NCBI GenBank assembly: GCA_038501195.1
Contig: JBBPUQ010000001.1
Coordinates: forward strand, 310,001-374,000
Origin: Nemania diffusa
Lineage: Eukaryota; Ascomycota; Sordariomycetes; Xylariales; Xylariaceae
Length of the DNA stretch: 64,000 bases
Reading direction: 5' to 3'
The first letter of the stretch is position 1; each line of letters begins with the position of its first letter. A model generated the notes under the pieces. The model did no database searches. It saw only the letters and a list, made by a program, of their open reading frames with translations, and had not been told where the DNA came from. Below, one piece after another: positions 29,881 through 40,900 of this stretch. The translations under genes and the position numbers were made by a program.

Positions 29881-31291
29881 ATCAAAAATAATTTAAAAAA
29901 TATATTTAATATTATTAAATTAAATATTATATAAATATAAAATTATTATTTAAAAATATATAAAAAATTATATATTATAAAATATTTATAAATTAATTAA
30001 AAATTTAATTTATAATTAATAATTATTATATATTAATATATTAAATTAACAATATATTTATATTTAATAATTAATTATAAACATAATTTATTGTTTTTTT
30101 TTTATAAATATTTAAAAATATATATTTAAAATTTGTTTTAGTTATATTAGTTTTAATTAAAATATATTTATATTATTTATAATTATATAAAACTGTTAAC
30201 TTAAAATCAATAAATTAAATATTTATACAAAAAATAATAAAATCGATTAAATAATTAAAAAAAAAAGCTTATTTATTATTATTAAATAAATATTAGTTTT
30301 ATATAATTTATATAAGTTTTATTTATTGTTTTATATTATTATTGCTATTATATTATATATTTTTCTATTTTAAAATATTAAGCAATTTTTATCGAATTAA
30401 TTTATTTATTTAATTTTATATTTTATATATTTAATATTTAAAGTTTTTAATATATAACTTTTATAATAACTAGTTAATTAAATTTAAATATTTATATTTA
30501 ATAATATAATAAATTATTTAAATATTAAATATAATTAATATTGTTGTTATAATATTAAATTTTTAATTTTATAATTAAATATTAATATATTTTTATATAT
30601 AATATTTTAAAAATTTATAATCGAAAGCGATTTTGTTATATTAGTTATTATTATTACATATAATAAAAAATTCTTTTTTGTTATATAACTCTTTTAATAT
30701 TATAGTAATTAAAAATATAAAAAAAAAAATAAAAAAGTTTTATTGTTTAATTATTATATAATAAATAATTTAATATAACTATATATTATTGCTTTTAATA
30801 TTATTTTTTATATTTAAAACTTTATAATATTATAAAATATATTTTAATATAATAGTTAAACTTGATTTTTTATTTTAAACTTTATTATATAAAAATTACT
30901 TGATTTATATAAAGCAAAAATTTTAAAATATAATATAAAAATTTATTAAACTTAATTAAACTTTAAATTAGCTTTGTTTTTATTTTTATTAATTTATAAT
31001 ATATTTTATAATTATTAATTAATATTAAATAAACTATATATATATAATAATATATATAAGTTATATATAAATAAAATATAAAACTAGTTATATTATATTT
31101 ATATAAATAATTAAATTTAAAAAAAGTTTCTTTATATAGCTAAAAATTTTATAATAAATAAAATCTTTGTTAATATATAAAATAAATGTTTATTTATATA
31201 ACTATATATTTATTTATATAATTATAATATAAATATTGCAATATATAAATTATAATATATAGTTATAATTAATATTAATATTTTAATAATA

Positions 31292-34179
31292 TTAAAAATT
31301 ATATAATATTAAATAAAATAAAATTAAATATTTTAATTTAATAATTAATTAATAATTTAATTTTTTAATTATTAACTTTTTTATTAAAACTTTATATAAA
31401 ATTATTTATTTATTTAATAAAAGTTAAATATAAATAAAACTTAAATTATATTAAAACAATATTAAATTTAATAAAATTTAATTAAAATAATATTTTAATT
31501 TTTAAATTTAATTATTTAAAATATAAAAAAAAGTTTTTTAAATAAATTAATTTTTAAAATATTAATTATTTTATTAATTTAATATATTTAAAATTTAAAT
31601 TAAATAAAATTAATATTAATTTATTTTTAAAAGTTTTTTATTATTTTTTATATAAAACATTAATATTAAAATTTTAATTTTAATTAAAAACTTTTATAAT
31701 ATATTAAATAAAAATTAATTTATTAAATATATTAAGCTTTTTTTTATTATATTTAATTAAAGTTATTATAATATTATTTTTTTAAATTATTTATTATTTT
31801 TATATTAATAAACTACATTTTAAATATTTAAATTAAATTATTAATTATTTTATTTTAATTAAAATTATAAATTAGTTTTTTATATTATATTTTTAAAGTT
31901 GTTTTATTTTTATATAAAATATAATATTATTTATTTATAGCTTTATATTATTAATTAATATTTTATTATAATTTAAAATTAATTTTTTTTTAAAAATTAA
32001 CTTTTATTAATATAATAATTTTAAATAAAAATTAAAATAATAAAAAATTAAATTAAATTAAATTAATTATTATTAATAATAAATTATTAATATTAATAAC
32101 TTTAAATTATTTATTTAAAAAATGTTAATTATTAATTTTTAAAATAATTTTAATTATTTAATTTATTTTTATTTTTATTTTTATTTAATAATTTATTAAT
32201 AAAGTTAAAGTTTTTAATAAAATAATATTTGTTATTAATTATTAATTAATTTTTAAAACAAATTAAAAATTTATAATTAAATTTATATATATTTTTATAT
32301 TATATAAAAATATAATTATAATATTAATTTAATTAATTTATATTAATATAATTTAAAAAAACTTTATAAATTTTTTTAATTATTTATATTAATTATATTA
32401 AATAATTAAATTAATATAAAAGTTTTTATTAAATTTATTTATTTTTTAAATTTTTAAACTTTTAAATATTATTAAACTTTATTTTATTTTATTTTTAATT
32501 TTTAAATAATTATAATATTGTTGTTTTTTTATTATTAAATTAAGTTTTATTATTTTAAAAAACTTTCTTTTAATTATTAATAAATTTTTTATATTTACTT
32601 TTTTTAAAAAAAACTTAATGTTTTATTTAAATTAATTATATTTATAATATATTATTTTTTTTTAAATAATTTTTAATAATTATAAATAATTTTAATTATT
32701 TTATTATAAATCTTTTATAAATTAAAAAAAAGTTAATATTTGTTTTAAAACTTTTATAATTAAAATTAATAATTAATTATTTATATTTAAAGTTTATAAT
32801 AGTTTTTTTAAAAATTTTATTAAATTAATAAAGTTTAATTTAATATATAAAATATTATTTTTTTTTTTTTAATAAAAAATAACTTTTTTTTTTAAATTAT
32901 TAATTACTTTATAAACTTAAATATTAAATTTGTTTTTATTATTATTAAATTTAATAAAATATTTAATATTTATTTTTGATTTATTTTAATAAAAAATATA
33001 TTATCTATTAAATTTAAATATAAATTTATTTATTATTAATTATATTATTATATTATAAAATTTAAAATAAATATTAAATATATTTTTTAATATTTTTATT
33101 TTTTATATTTAATTAAAAAATATAATAAATTTTAACTTTTTTTATATTATATATATTTAATTATTAAAAGTTATTATTTATATTTATTATAAAATAAATT
33201 AAATGTTATAAAAATTTTTTTTTTTTTTAAATTATTATTATTATATTAATTTATTATTTTTTTATATTAATATAAAATTAATTTTTTAATGTTTTTTTTT
33301 ATTAATAATAAATTTAATAAATAATATTAATTATTTAATTATTATTATAAGTAAAGTTTAAGTTATTAAACTATTAAAATATATTTTCTAAAAAAAGAAT
33401 TTTTTAAATTTTTAAATTTTAACTTTTAAAAGTTTATATTAATAAGTTTATTAATTAATTTAATTATTATTATATTAGTAATATATTATTTTTTTTTATA
33501 ATTAAGTTTTATATATTATAATATATTATAAAAATTAATTTAAAATTATTTAATAATAATTAAAACATTAAATTATAATTATAGTAGTTTTATAATTATT
33601 ATAATATAAATCGTTTTAAGTTTCAATTTTAATTTTTATATTAAAACAATTTTTTTTAAAATATAAATATTATATTATATTATTAACTTAAATTTAAATA
33701 TATATTTAAATCAATTTATTTATTATATATAAACTTTAAATAAATTAAATAATAATATATATTTTAATTAAATATTTATTACTAAAAAAACAACGATTAT
33801 AAAATAATGTTATATTTTTTTAAAAAAAATATATTAGTTTATTAATTAATTTTATAAATTACAACTTTAAAAAAAAAAAATTTAAATTATAATTAAATAT
33901 AACAAAAAATATAAAAAAATATAATAATGTGTAATTAAAGTTTTTTTAAACTAAGTTTTTTAAAATAAATTATATAAAAATTATTATTTTTAAATATAAA
34001 TTTTTATAATTGCTTTTATTATAAAAGCTTTAAAAATATAATAAAAGCAAAAATTAAAGTATTTTTAAAACTAGTTAAATTAATTAAATATATAATAAAA
34101 TCTTTAAAATTAAATATTATAAATATAATATTATAATTTTTAAAGTTTTTAATAAATTTTAATTTTATATATTATAAAG
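31292..34179. other. AT-rich RIP-type desert
   Basis: Very A+T-rich sequence with no gene, RNA or clear repeat that I could recognise. Some parts (for example 33,600-34,080) keep a few more G and C bases. Confidence 0.7.
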
Positions 34180-36375
34180 TTATATATTAAATTTTTTAAT
34201 ATTTTAATATAATATATTTTTTAAAGTTATATATAAAATATAAAACTAAAATGTTTAAGCTTTTTTAATAATAAAAGATGTTTTATTTATAAATAATTAA
34301 AAGTTTTATTATTTTTTTAATTATAAATATATTATATTATTATTTTAAAATATAATTTTATAAAAAGTTATATAATAAAACATTATATTTATTTTTAATA
34401 TATTATAAAAATAAATATAATAAAATTAATTATAAAAAAAACAATGTTTTTTAAAAAGCTATTTTATAATTTTAATTAAAAATTAAATAAAATATATATA
34501 ATTTATTTATATATTATTTAAATAATTAATTTAATAATAAAAAAAAAATATAAAATATATAATTATATTAAAAATATTTTAAAAAAATCTTTAAAATAAT
34601 ATATATTGTTTATTAATTAAATTTAAATTAATAAATTAACTAAAAACTTTTTTTAAGCTTTTATTAATATTTGAAATATAAATTATATTTTTAATATAAA
34701 TTTAAAAATAAACAAATCTTTTTTTTAATTATATATTAATTTAAAATTAAAACAATTAAAAGTTTTAAAATAAATAAAATTAAAATAAAATAAATTATAT
34801 TAAGTTTTATTTACTTTTTTTATTATTTCTTTTAAGTTTATTTTAATATTAAAATATTAAAAAAAATTAAAATAAATAAAGCTTAAAAAACTATTAATAT
34901 AAATAATATAATTAAAAACAATATTAATATTAATATTAATTTTAATATAAGCTATATTATAAATAATAAAAATAAAAGTTAAAGTAGTAAAAAAAAGTAA
35001 TTAAAATATAAAAGTTAAATATATAAATATTTTAATAAAAAGTATTAAATATAAATATAAAATAAATAGCAATAATAGTAAATATAAAAATAGTTATTAA
35101 ATTTATTAATTAATTAAACAAAAAAACTTTTTTTTATTTATTTTTAAAATAATTTAAAATATATTATATAAATATAAAAGTTTTTATATAAAAGCTATTA
35201 AATAAAAATTAATATAAAGTTTATAATTTAAAAAGCTTTAAATAAAATAAATATTATTAAATAATAAATAAATAATATTATATATATAAACTTAAATTTA
35301 TAATTATTAATATAATATATTAAATATATATAAAAAATTTAAATATATTTATATTAATATATATATATATATATATTTTGAAAAATATTTTAAATAATAT
35401 TAGCTATAGTTAAATATATTAAAATATATTTTATTTTTATATTTTATAAAAGCTATATTTATATAATAATAATAAAAGAATATAAATATATAAAGATTTA
35501 ATAATTTATAAAAATTAAAAATATATTTTAAAAAAAAAGTTATAAAATAATTATTATTATTATTAACAATAATTTACATTATAACGTTTATAATAAAAGC
35601 ATAAATAAATATAACAATAAATAGCTAAAATTAAAAAATAAAAAATAAAAAACTTTTAAAATAAAGTTTTAAGCTTAAAGTTAAGCTTAAAGTTATAAAA
35701 AAAACTATAATAACAAATAAAAATTAAAACTATTTATTAAAAATATTAAAATATAATTAACATTTTATAATATAAAAGTAAAAAATCATTTATTTTATTA
35801 AAACTTTATAATAAAAAAATATTATTTAAAGTTTTAATTAATATAAAAACTTTAATAATTAATTTAATAGTTTTATAAAATATATATTAATAATAATATT
35901 AATAAATATAATTATAAATTAGCTTTAAATGTATTTATATAAAAAATAAACTTAAAAATTATAATTTATAAATATATATATATATATATAAAATAAATAA
36001 AAATAAAAAATTGTTTTATAATTAATTTATATTAAATATATAAAAATATTAAAAATAAATTAATTTTATATATAAAAAAAAAAATATTTTTTTATATATA
36101 TTAATTTAAACTTATTAATATATTATATTTTTTATTTAATAAAAAACTTTTAATTAATAAATATATATACATATAAATTTATTATTTAAAAGTTTAATAA
36201 TTAAAATATAAATTAAATAAATTATAATTTTTTTTTTATTAATATATTAAAAAAAACAATTAAATTTTTTAAAACGGTTTAATTAAAAAATAAATAATTA
36301 TATAAATAAATTTAATAAAATAAATTTAAAAAATTAAATTATAAACTTTATTTAAATAAGTTTTTTTATTATTTA
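34180..36375. repeat. Direct repeat D, copy 2
   Basis: This is the partner of 1,150-3,710 in the same orientation. It retains more C and G than the left copy, for example a tandem 14-bp AAGCTTAAAGTT-type repeat near 35,670-35,695. It ends about 250 bp before the GC-normal gene island, so the island abuts repetitive DNA on this side. Confidence 0.6.
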
Positions 36376-36786
36376 TAATAAATTTTATATATAAATTAAA
36401 TGTTTTATTTAATGTTTTATATTAATTAATTTAGCTATTTTTATTAAAAATAACATTTAGTTTATATTTTTTATTATAATTATTTTTTTTTAAATAAAAC
36501 TATAAAACTATTTATTTATATTATATAACTTTATTTAAAAACTTTTATTATTTCTTAATAAACTTTTTTTATTTATATTTTTTTGTTAAAAATTACTGCA
36601 TTTATATATATTTCTTTAGTTTCATTTTTTTAAAACGACTGTATTTAACATACCTATAAAGTAGCAGCACGCTAACAGACCATTCTACCGTTAGCCTTTA
36701 CTCACTCAACTTGTTCAGTGGCCGCCTATATCAAATCAGAAACTCTCACGGTGTTAGCTGTAGTTACACCGTTTTCCTACTCAAGC
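36376..36786 (+). promoter_or_regulatory. Isochore border and 5' region of the methyltransferase gene
   Basis: Composition changes from AT-rich to normal between about 36,590 and 36,660. The remaining 130 bp or so before the first ATG must hold the proximal promoter and 5' UTR. An open frame with a GTG start continues upstream from 36,718, but the first ATG (36,787) is the better start. No specific promoter element could be identified. Confidence 0.4.
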
Positions 36787-37623
36787 ATGTCCAAGAAATG
36801 CCCCTCGGACTCTTTTATCAACAAAGACCGCGGCAGAGAATATTGGCAAGGCATGAACGCCGATATCACCTCTATGGTCGGTGTGATTCCGTGTATCTCA
36901 GAGGTCGACCTTGACGGCTCGCGACGTTTTCTCGCCCAGCTAGGAGTGGGGGCAGCGCCTGGCTTGCGAATTGTCAGTAGTGCTATGGATGGAGGTGCAG
37001 GGTAACTATTACTTAGTGTTTGCTTGTTATTAGGGCGGCTTGGGAAAAAAATCTAATCACTTTTCATTAGGATCGGGAGAGTTACACAAGCTCTCCTCTT
37101 AGATCTCGCCCAGCAGGTCGATATTGTAGAACCAGTAGCCAAGTTCACGCAATTGCTTAAAAAGCTACACGGGGTGCGGCACGTCTTTAACCTTGGTCTT
37201 GAGGAATGGCAACCTGCTGCGGATGCAAAGTACGACTTGATCTGGAACCAATGGTGTCTTGGGCACCTCACAGACAAGCAGCTGGTGCAGTACCTGCAAA
37301 CCTGCGGAGCAGCTCTTGAGCCAAGAGATGGCTTTGTAGTAGTCAAAGAAAACCTGAGCACGAGTGGTGTGGATCTCTATGATCCCGTGGATAGCACTGT
37401 CACGAGGTGAGTCATCATCATCATATCCTCAATCATCTCTCTGTTCCTACAAGAGGCTATTTATTGATATTTCTGGATAAGAGAGGATAGTAAGTTCGTG
37501 ACTCTGTTCCAAGAAGCTGGGTTCGAGGTAGTGAGATCAGAGATCCAGACAGGCTACCCGAAGCACTTTTTCCCATTGAAGATGTACGCGTTGAAAAAAA
37601 GTGAGGCTTTTACACTTGTCTAA
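36787..37623 (+). CDS. Protein alpha-N-terminal methyltransferase (NTM1/Tae1 type)
   Basis: My model joins 36,787-37,001, 37,071-37,406 and 37,482-37,623, giving 230 aa, the usual family size. The family transfers methyl groups from S-adenosylmethionine to the exposed N-terminal amine of proteins beginning X-Pro-Lys after Met removal. Visible family features are the N-terminal YW within REYWQG, the SAM-binding D-G-G-A-G-I-G-R at about residues 68-75 (spanning intron 1), and Y-D-L-I-W-N-Q-W-C-L-G-H-L-T-D about 55 residues later. They end with V-V-V-K-E-N and D-S-T-V-T-R. Introns are 69 nt (GTAACT...TTAG) and 75 nt (GTGAGT...AAG), and both keep frame. The start ATG has A at -3, and the sequence after it resembles the family N-terminus. 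An oddity is the loop after ADITSM, which reads V-G-V-I-P where I recall most homologues having a G-G-aromatic motif, so it may be a diverged paralogue. The gene is convergent with the NLR gene downstream. Confidence 0.88.
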
Positions 37624-37923
37624 CCTAAGCTGTGGAAAAACTAGGGTGGTTGACGTGCTGAGAGGTATGGGAACAAGGCCGGCCATTGTCGGGTGGCTAC
37701 CGCTTGATACTTATCGCCACGCGATAAAACCCCGAGAAGGGTCGCAAGTAGCATTCAATTAAGTTTGGCCTATAATACATGAAAATTATAAAGGCAAGAC
37801 TGTCCTCCCGTGGTGATTAATCTATCTCTAAAAAGGGTATCGCCCGTTATTTTAGTAGGAAAAAACATCTTTGCCCACATGAAATGTCTCGATACCTCCG
37901 AAATTTGCTGCCAAATTAATATT
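37624..37923. other. Convergent intergenic region
   Basis: These 300 bp separate the stop codons of two converging genes and must hold both 3' UTRs. No further gene is supported. Short frames here on either strand have no recognisable similarity. Confidence 0.6.
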
Positions 37924-40900
37924 TTAAGACAAGAGCCGAGAGATAGCCGCGGTACGAGACCAGTTCGGCCTCTGAGAAGGCGTCCGACCTCCAATGTCCC
38001 TGGCGTATCTATTCGCCCCATTCTTCAACATTAGCTTTAACATATCGAAAGGCGCATACCACGCGGCTTCATGTAGCGCAGTTCCTCTCCAGCCAGACCA
38101 ATCGCCATAACCCCTCGCTTCCATATCTGCTCCTATATCGATCAGAAAGCCTACCTCGTCCGTATTGCCTCTCTTAATTGCCCTAAAGAGTGCTTGTGCC
38201 TTGTATTCGTACGTCTGATTGTCTAAATGGTCGACGACGACATGATCCGGAATATTCCATGCCCTGGCGAGCAGAAGAGACATATTCCTCTTACAATCCC
38301 GAATGGCGTAGAAAAGGGCAGTTCGCGAGTCCTTATCTCTCGTACTCTGTTTCACCACCCCTTCCTCTAAAATATGTCGCAAGGCTTGCTCATCCCCGCT
38401 AAGCACAGCGAGATGTAACTGTGTACGACCATCTGCATCTACTGGTGCTTCATCCGCATTACGGGATCCTTCTCCCTCCAGAGCAAGATTGTAAAACGCA
38501 CTTTCGGTGGCCGACTCATCGTCTGGGGTGGAAACTGGTGCGTTCCAATTATCGTCCATGCCATCATGTGATAGCTCCGCAATGTACGCACCTTTGCCTT
38601 TAATGACAGGCCATGTATCACTCGAACAATGAAAGATGAGAACCTTGCCCGATGAACAGCCCACGGACACCCATGATCCGGATACGGCGGAGCATATAAC
38701 CCTATACTCCAAGGGAAGCCAGAGGACGTTTCCGCCATGGCATGTGATCCAGGACCTCTCTGAGCTTAACCCATAGCCGTACCAAGTTTGCCCCTTGGTG
38801 TCACTACCTCTGCTGCGAGTAGTAGCGCTGGCTATATCGGGGGTCTGTAATACTACGCAGCCTCTTTCTGTAATTATGTAGGAATCATCTTGGTTGAAAG
38901 AAATGGTGCTCAATGGAGCATCCACGCCAATGAGCTGGATACATTGACCTGTAGCGAGATCCCAGATCCGAATCGTCGAATCCGTTGATGTCGAAGCAAG
39001 ATATTTGCCTCTGTGGCAGAAGGCGGCCGAGCTGACCCAGTCGCCATGTCCCTCTAGTCTTACTGTGGCATTCCCCGTACCTGTATCCCAGACCTTTACT
39101 ATTTTATCGCCAGAGGTAGAGGCCAGATATCTCGTATCCCACGAAAACACGACGGAGCTAACGCAATCATCATGGCCTTTGAGTATATGAGTGCAGGATG
39201 CTGTAGCAAGGTCCCAAATTCTGCAGGTTCGATCGTTGGAAGACGTCGCCAGGTACTCGTCCTTGGGCGAGAAATTGACGCATGTTATGTAATCGGTATG
39301 GCCCTCGAGGCTCGCCATGACCTGTCCAGTAGCGAGCTCCCAGATCTTGATGCTTTTGTCTCCCACGGAGGCGAGATACATGTCGCTATGGGAGAAAGAT
39401 ACCGAGCTAACCCCTTGGATATGGCCTGTCAGCGTCCTGATCTGCCTATCAGAAATGTTCATCATCTGGATCGTTTTGTCGCTCGACGCCGATGCAAGAT
39501 ATGCACTATTGTAGGAAAACATGATCGAGTTAACTGAATCGCTATGACCGCTAATCGTATATACGCACTTTCTCGTTGCTATATCCCAGAGCTTTACAGT
39601 CTGGTCATCCGAGGTGGATGCTAGGTATTTGCGATCGCTCGAAAAGATTACAATATTGACCCAGTTGGTATGGCCTCCCTCCTCCTGAGTTTCTTCATCC
39701 GAGGTAGTTTGCCAAATCCTGACCGACCGGTCGGCCCAGGCTGACGCGAGAAGTTGATGGCCCCATGAAAATGCCACGGAGCTGACAGTATCGTTGTATC
39801 CTTTCAGCGTTCGCGTGCACTTGCCAGTCATTACATCCCAGATCTTTACAGTCCTGTCGCTCGAGGCTGAAGCTATATGCTTATTATCGTAGGATATAAC
39901 GGCGCAGTTGATCCAACTGGTATGTCCTGTGAGCGTCTTTGCACATTTGCCTTCAATGTCCCAGAGCTTGAGAGTGTGATCGGATGACGCCGACAATATA
40001 AATTTACCATCGTAAGAGCAACGCACTGAGTTGACCCAGTCGCTGTGACCCTCAATGGTGCATTCACATTGGCCCGTTACCAGGTCCCAGACCTTGAGAG
40101 TTGCATCGCTCGAGGCAGATACAAGGTGCTCATCATTGCGCAGAAAGTCGACCGCATTTACCCAGTTGCCATGGCCTTCTAGGGTCTGCAAACACCGCCC
40201 TGTCGAGGAATCCCAGATCTTGATAGTTCGGTCGCTCGAAGATGAAGCTGTATAATTGCGATCGTACGAGAAGGCGACTGATCTGACGCTATCGCTGTGG
40301 CCCCGGAGCGTCCGGATACAGTCTCCTGTGGCCGCATTCCAGATTTTAACAGTCCTATCGCCGGAAGCCGACGCAATGCAATCGCTGTTATCCTGCGAGA
40401 AGGCGACGGAGTGAACCGCGCCCCCATGACCCTCAAGCGTCCGCAGGTGTTTTCCCGTGAGTGCGTCCCAAACTCTAATGGAATGATCGGTCGAAGCGGA
40501 CGCGAGATACTTGTCGTCATAAGAAAAGACAACCGAGGTGACGGAATCACGATGGCCCTGGAGCATCTGCAAGCACGCATTCCAGTCATCTTCCACGACG
40601 GGGTTCTTGTTGATCCAGTCCGGCTCATCCTCGACGAACATGGTCCTCACTACGCTATTTATAGGGCTGAACACCAATGCTGACGCGTATGCCTGGAGAG
40701 GAGCAATCTCTATTAGCCCGCGGTTGCGCAGGATGAAGCGCCGAGCATCTTTGACCATGATGGGCAATTTGGATTCATTGGGCAACACCTATATATGCCA
40801 CGGTTAGGTAAGATGATATCTTTCTTGCAGAAGTACCGATCGCGTAGGTTGATACGCACTTCGACTAATGTCTCCAGGGTGGACAATGCTACCACCCCTT

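Larger units (their letters stand above)
23416..31291. mobile_element. Possible second decayed LTR element (about 7.9 kb)
   Basis: Repeats of about 270 bp at 23,416-23,684 and 31,022-31,291 are in the same orientation and align base by base with transitions and few indels. Between them is AT-rich DNA without coding frames. The spacing fits a gypsy-size retrotransposon, but two independent solo LTRs or a duplication would look the same. The interior includes the (TA)n tract at about 24,228-24,270, the 40-bp tandem array at 25,101-25,256, a 227-bp-period duplication at 25,375-25,785 and repeat E copy 2 at 29,375-29,880. Confidence 0.4.

Noticed and set aside
37002..37070. A frameshift or pseudogene interpretation of the methyltransferase
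   Set aside because: Both interruptions have GT-AG ends of typical fungal length and restore the family motifs in frame.
39172..39537. 121-codon plus-strand frame, and other frames, opposite the WD40 exon
   Set aside because: These are antisense shadows of the WD40 repeats, which give periodic open frames on both strands.
40713..40788. Reading the receptor NACHT frame straight through to its own stop, giving two separate genes
   Set aside because: A GTGCGT donor, a CTAAC branch site and a TATAG acceptor (40,789-40,859) join the frames in phase and restore the conserved DARRF...APLQ segment expected between NACHT and WD40.
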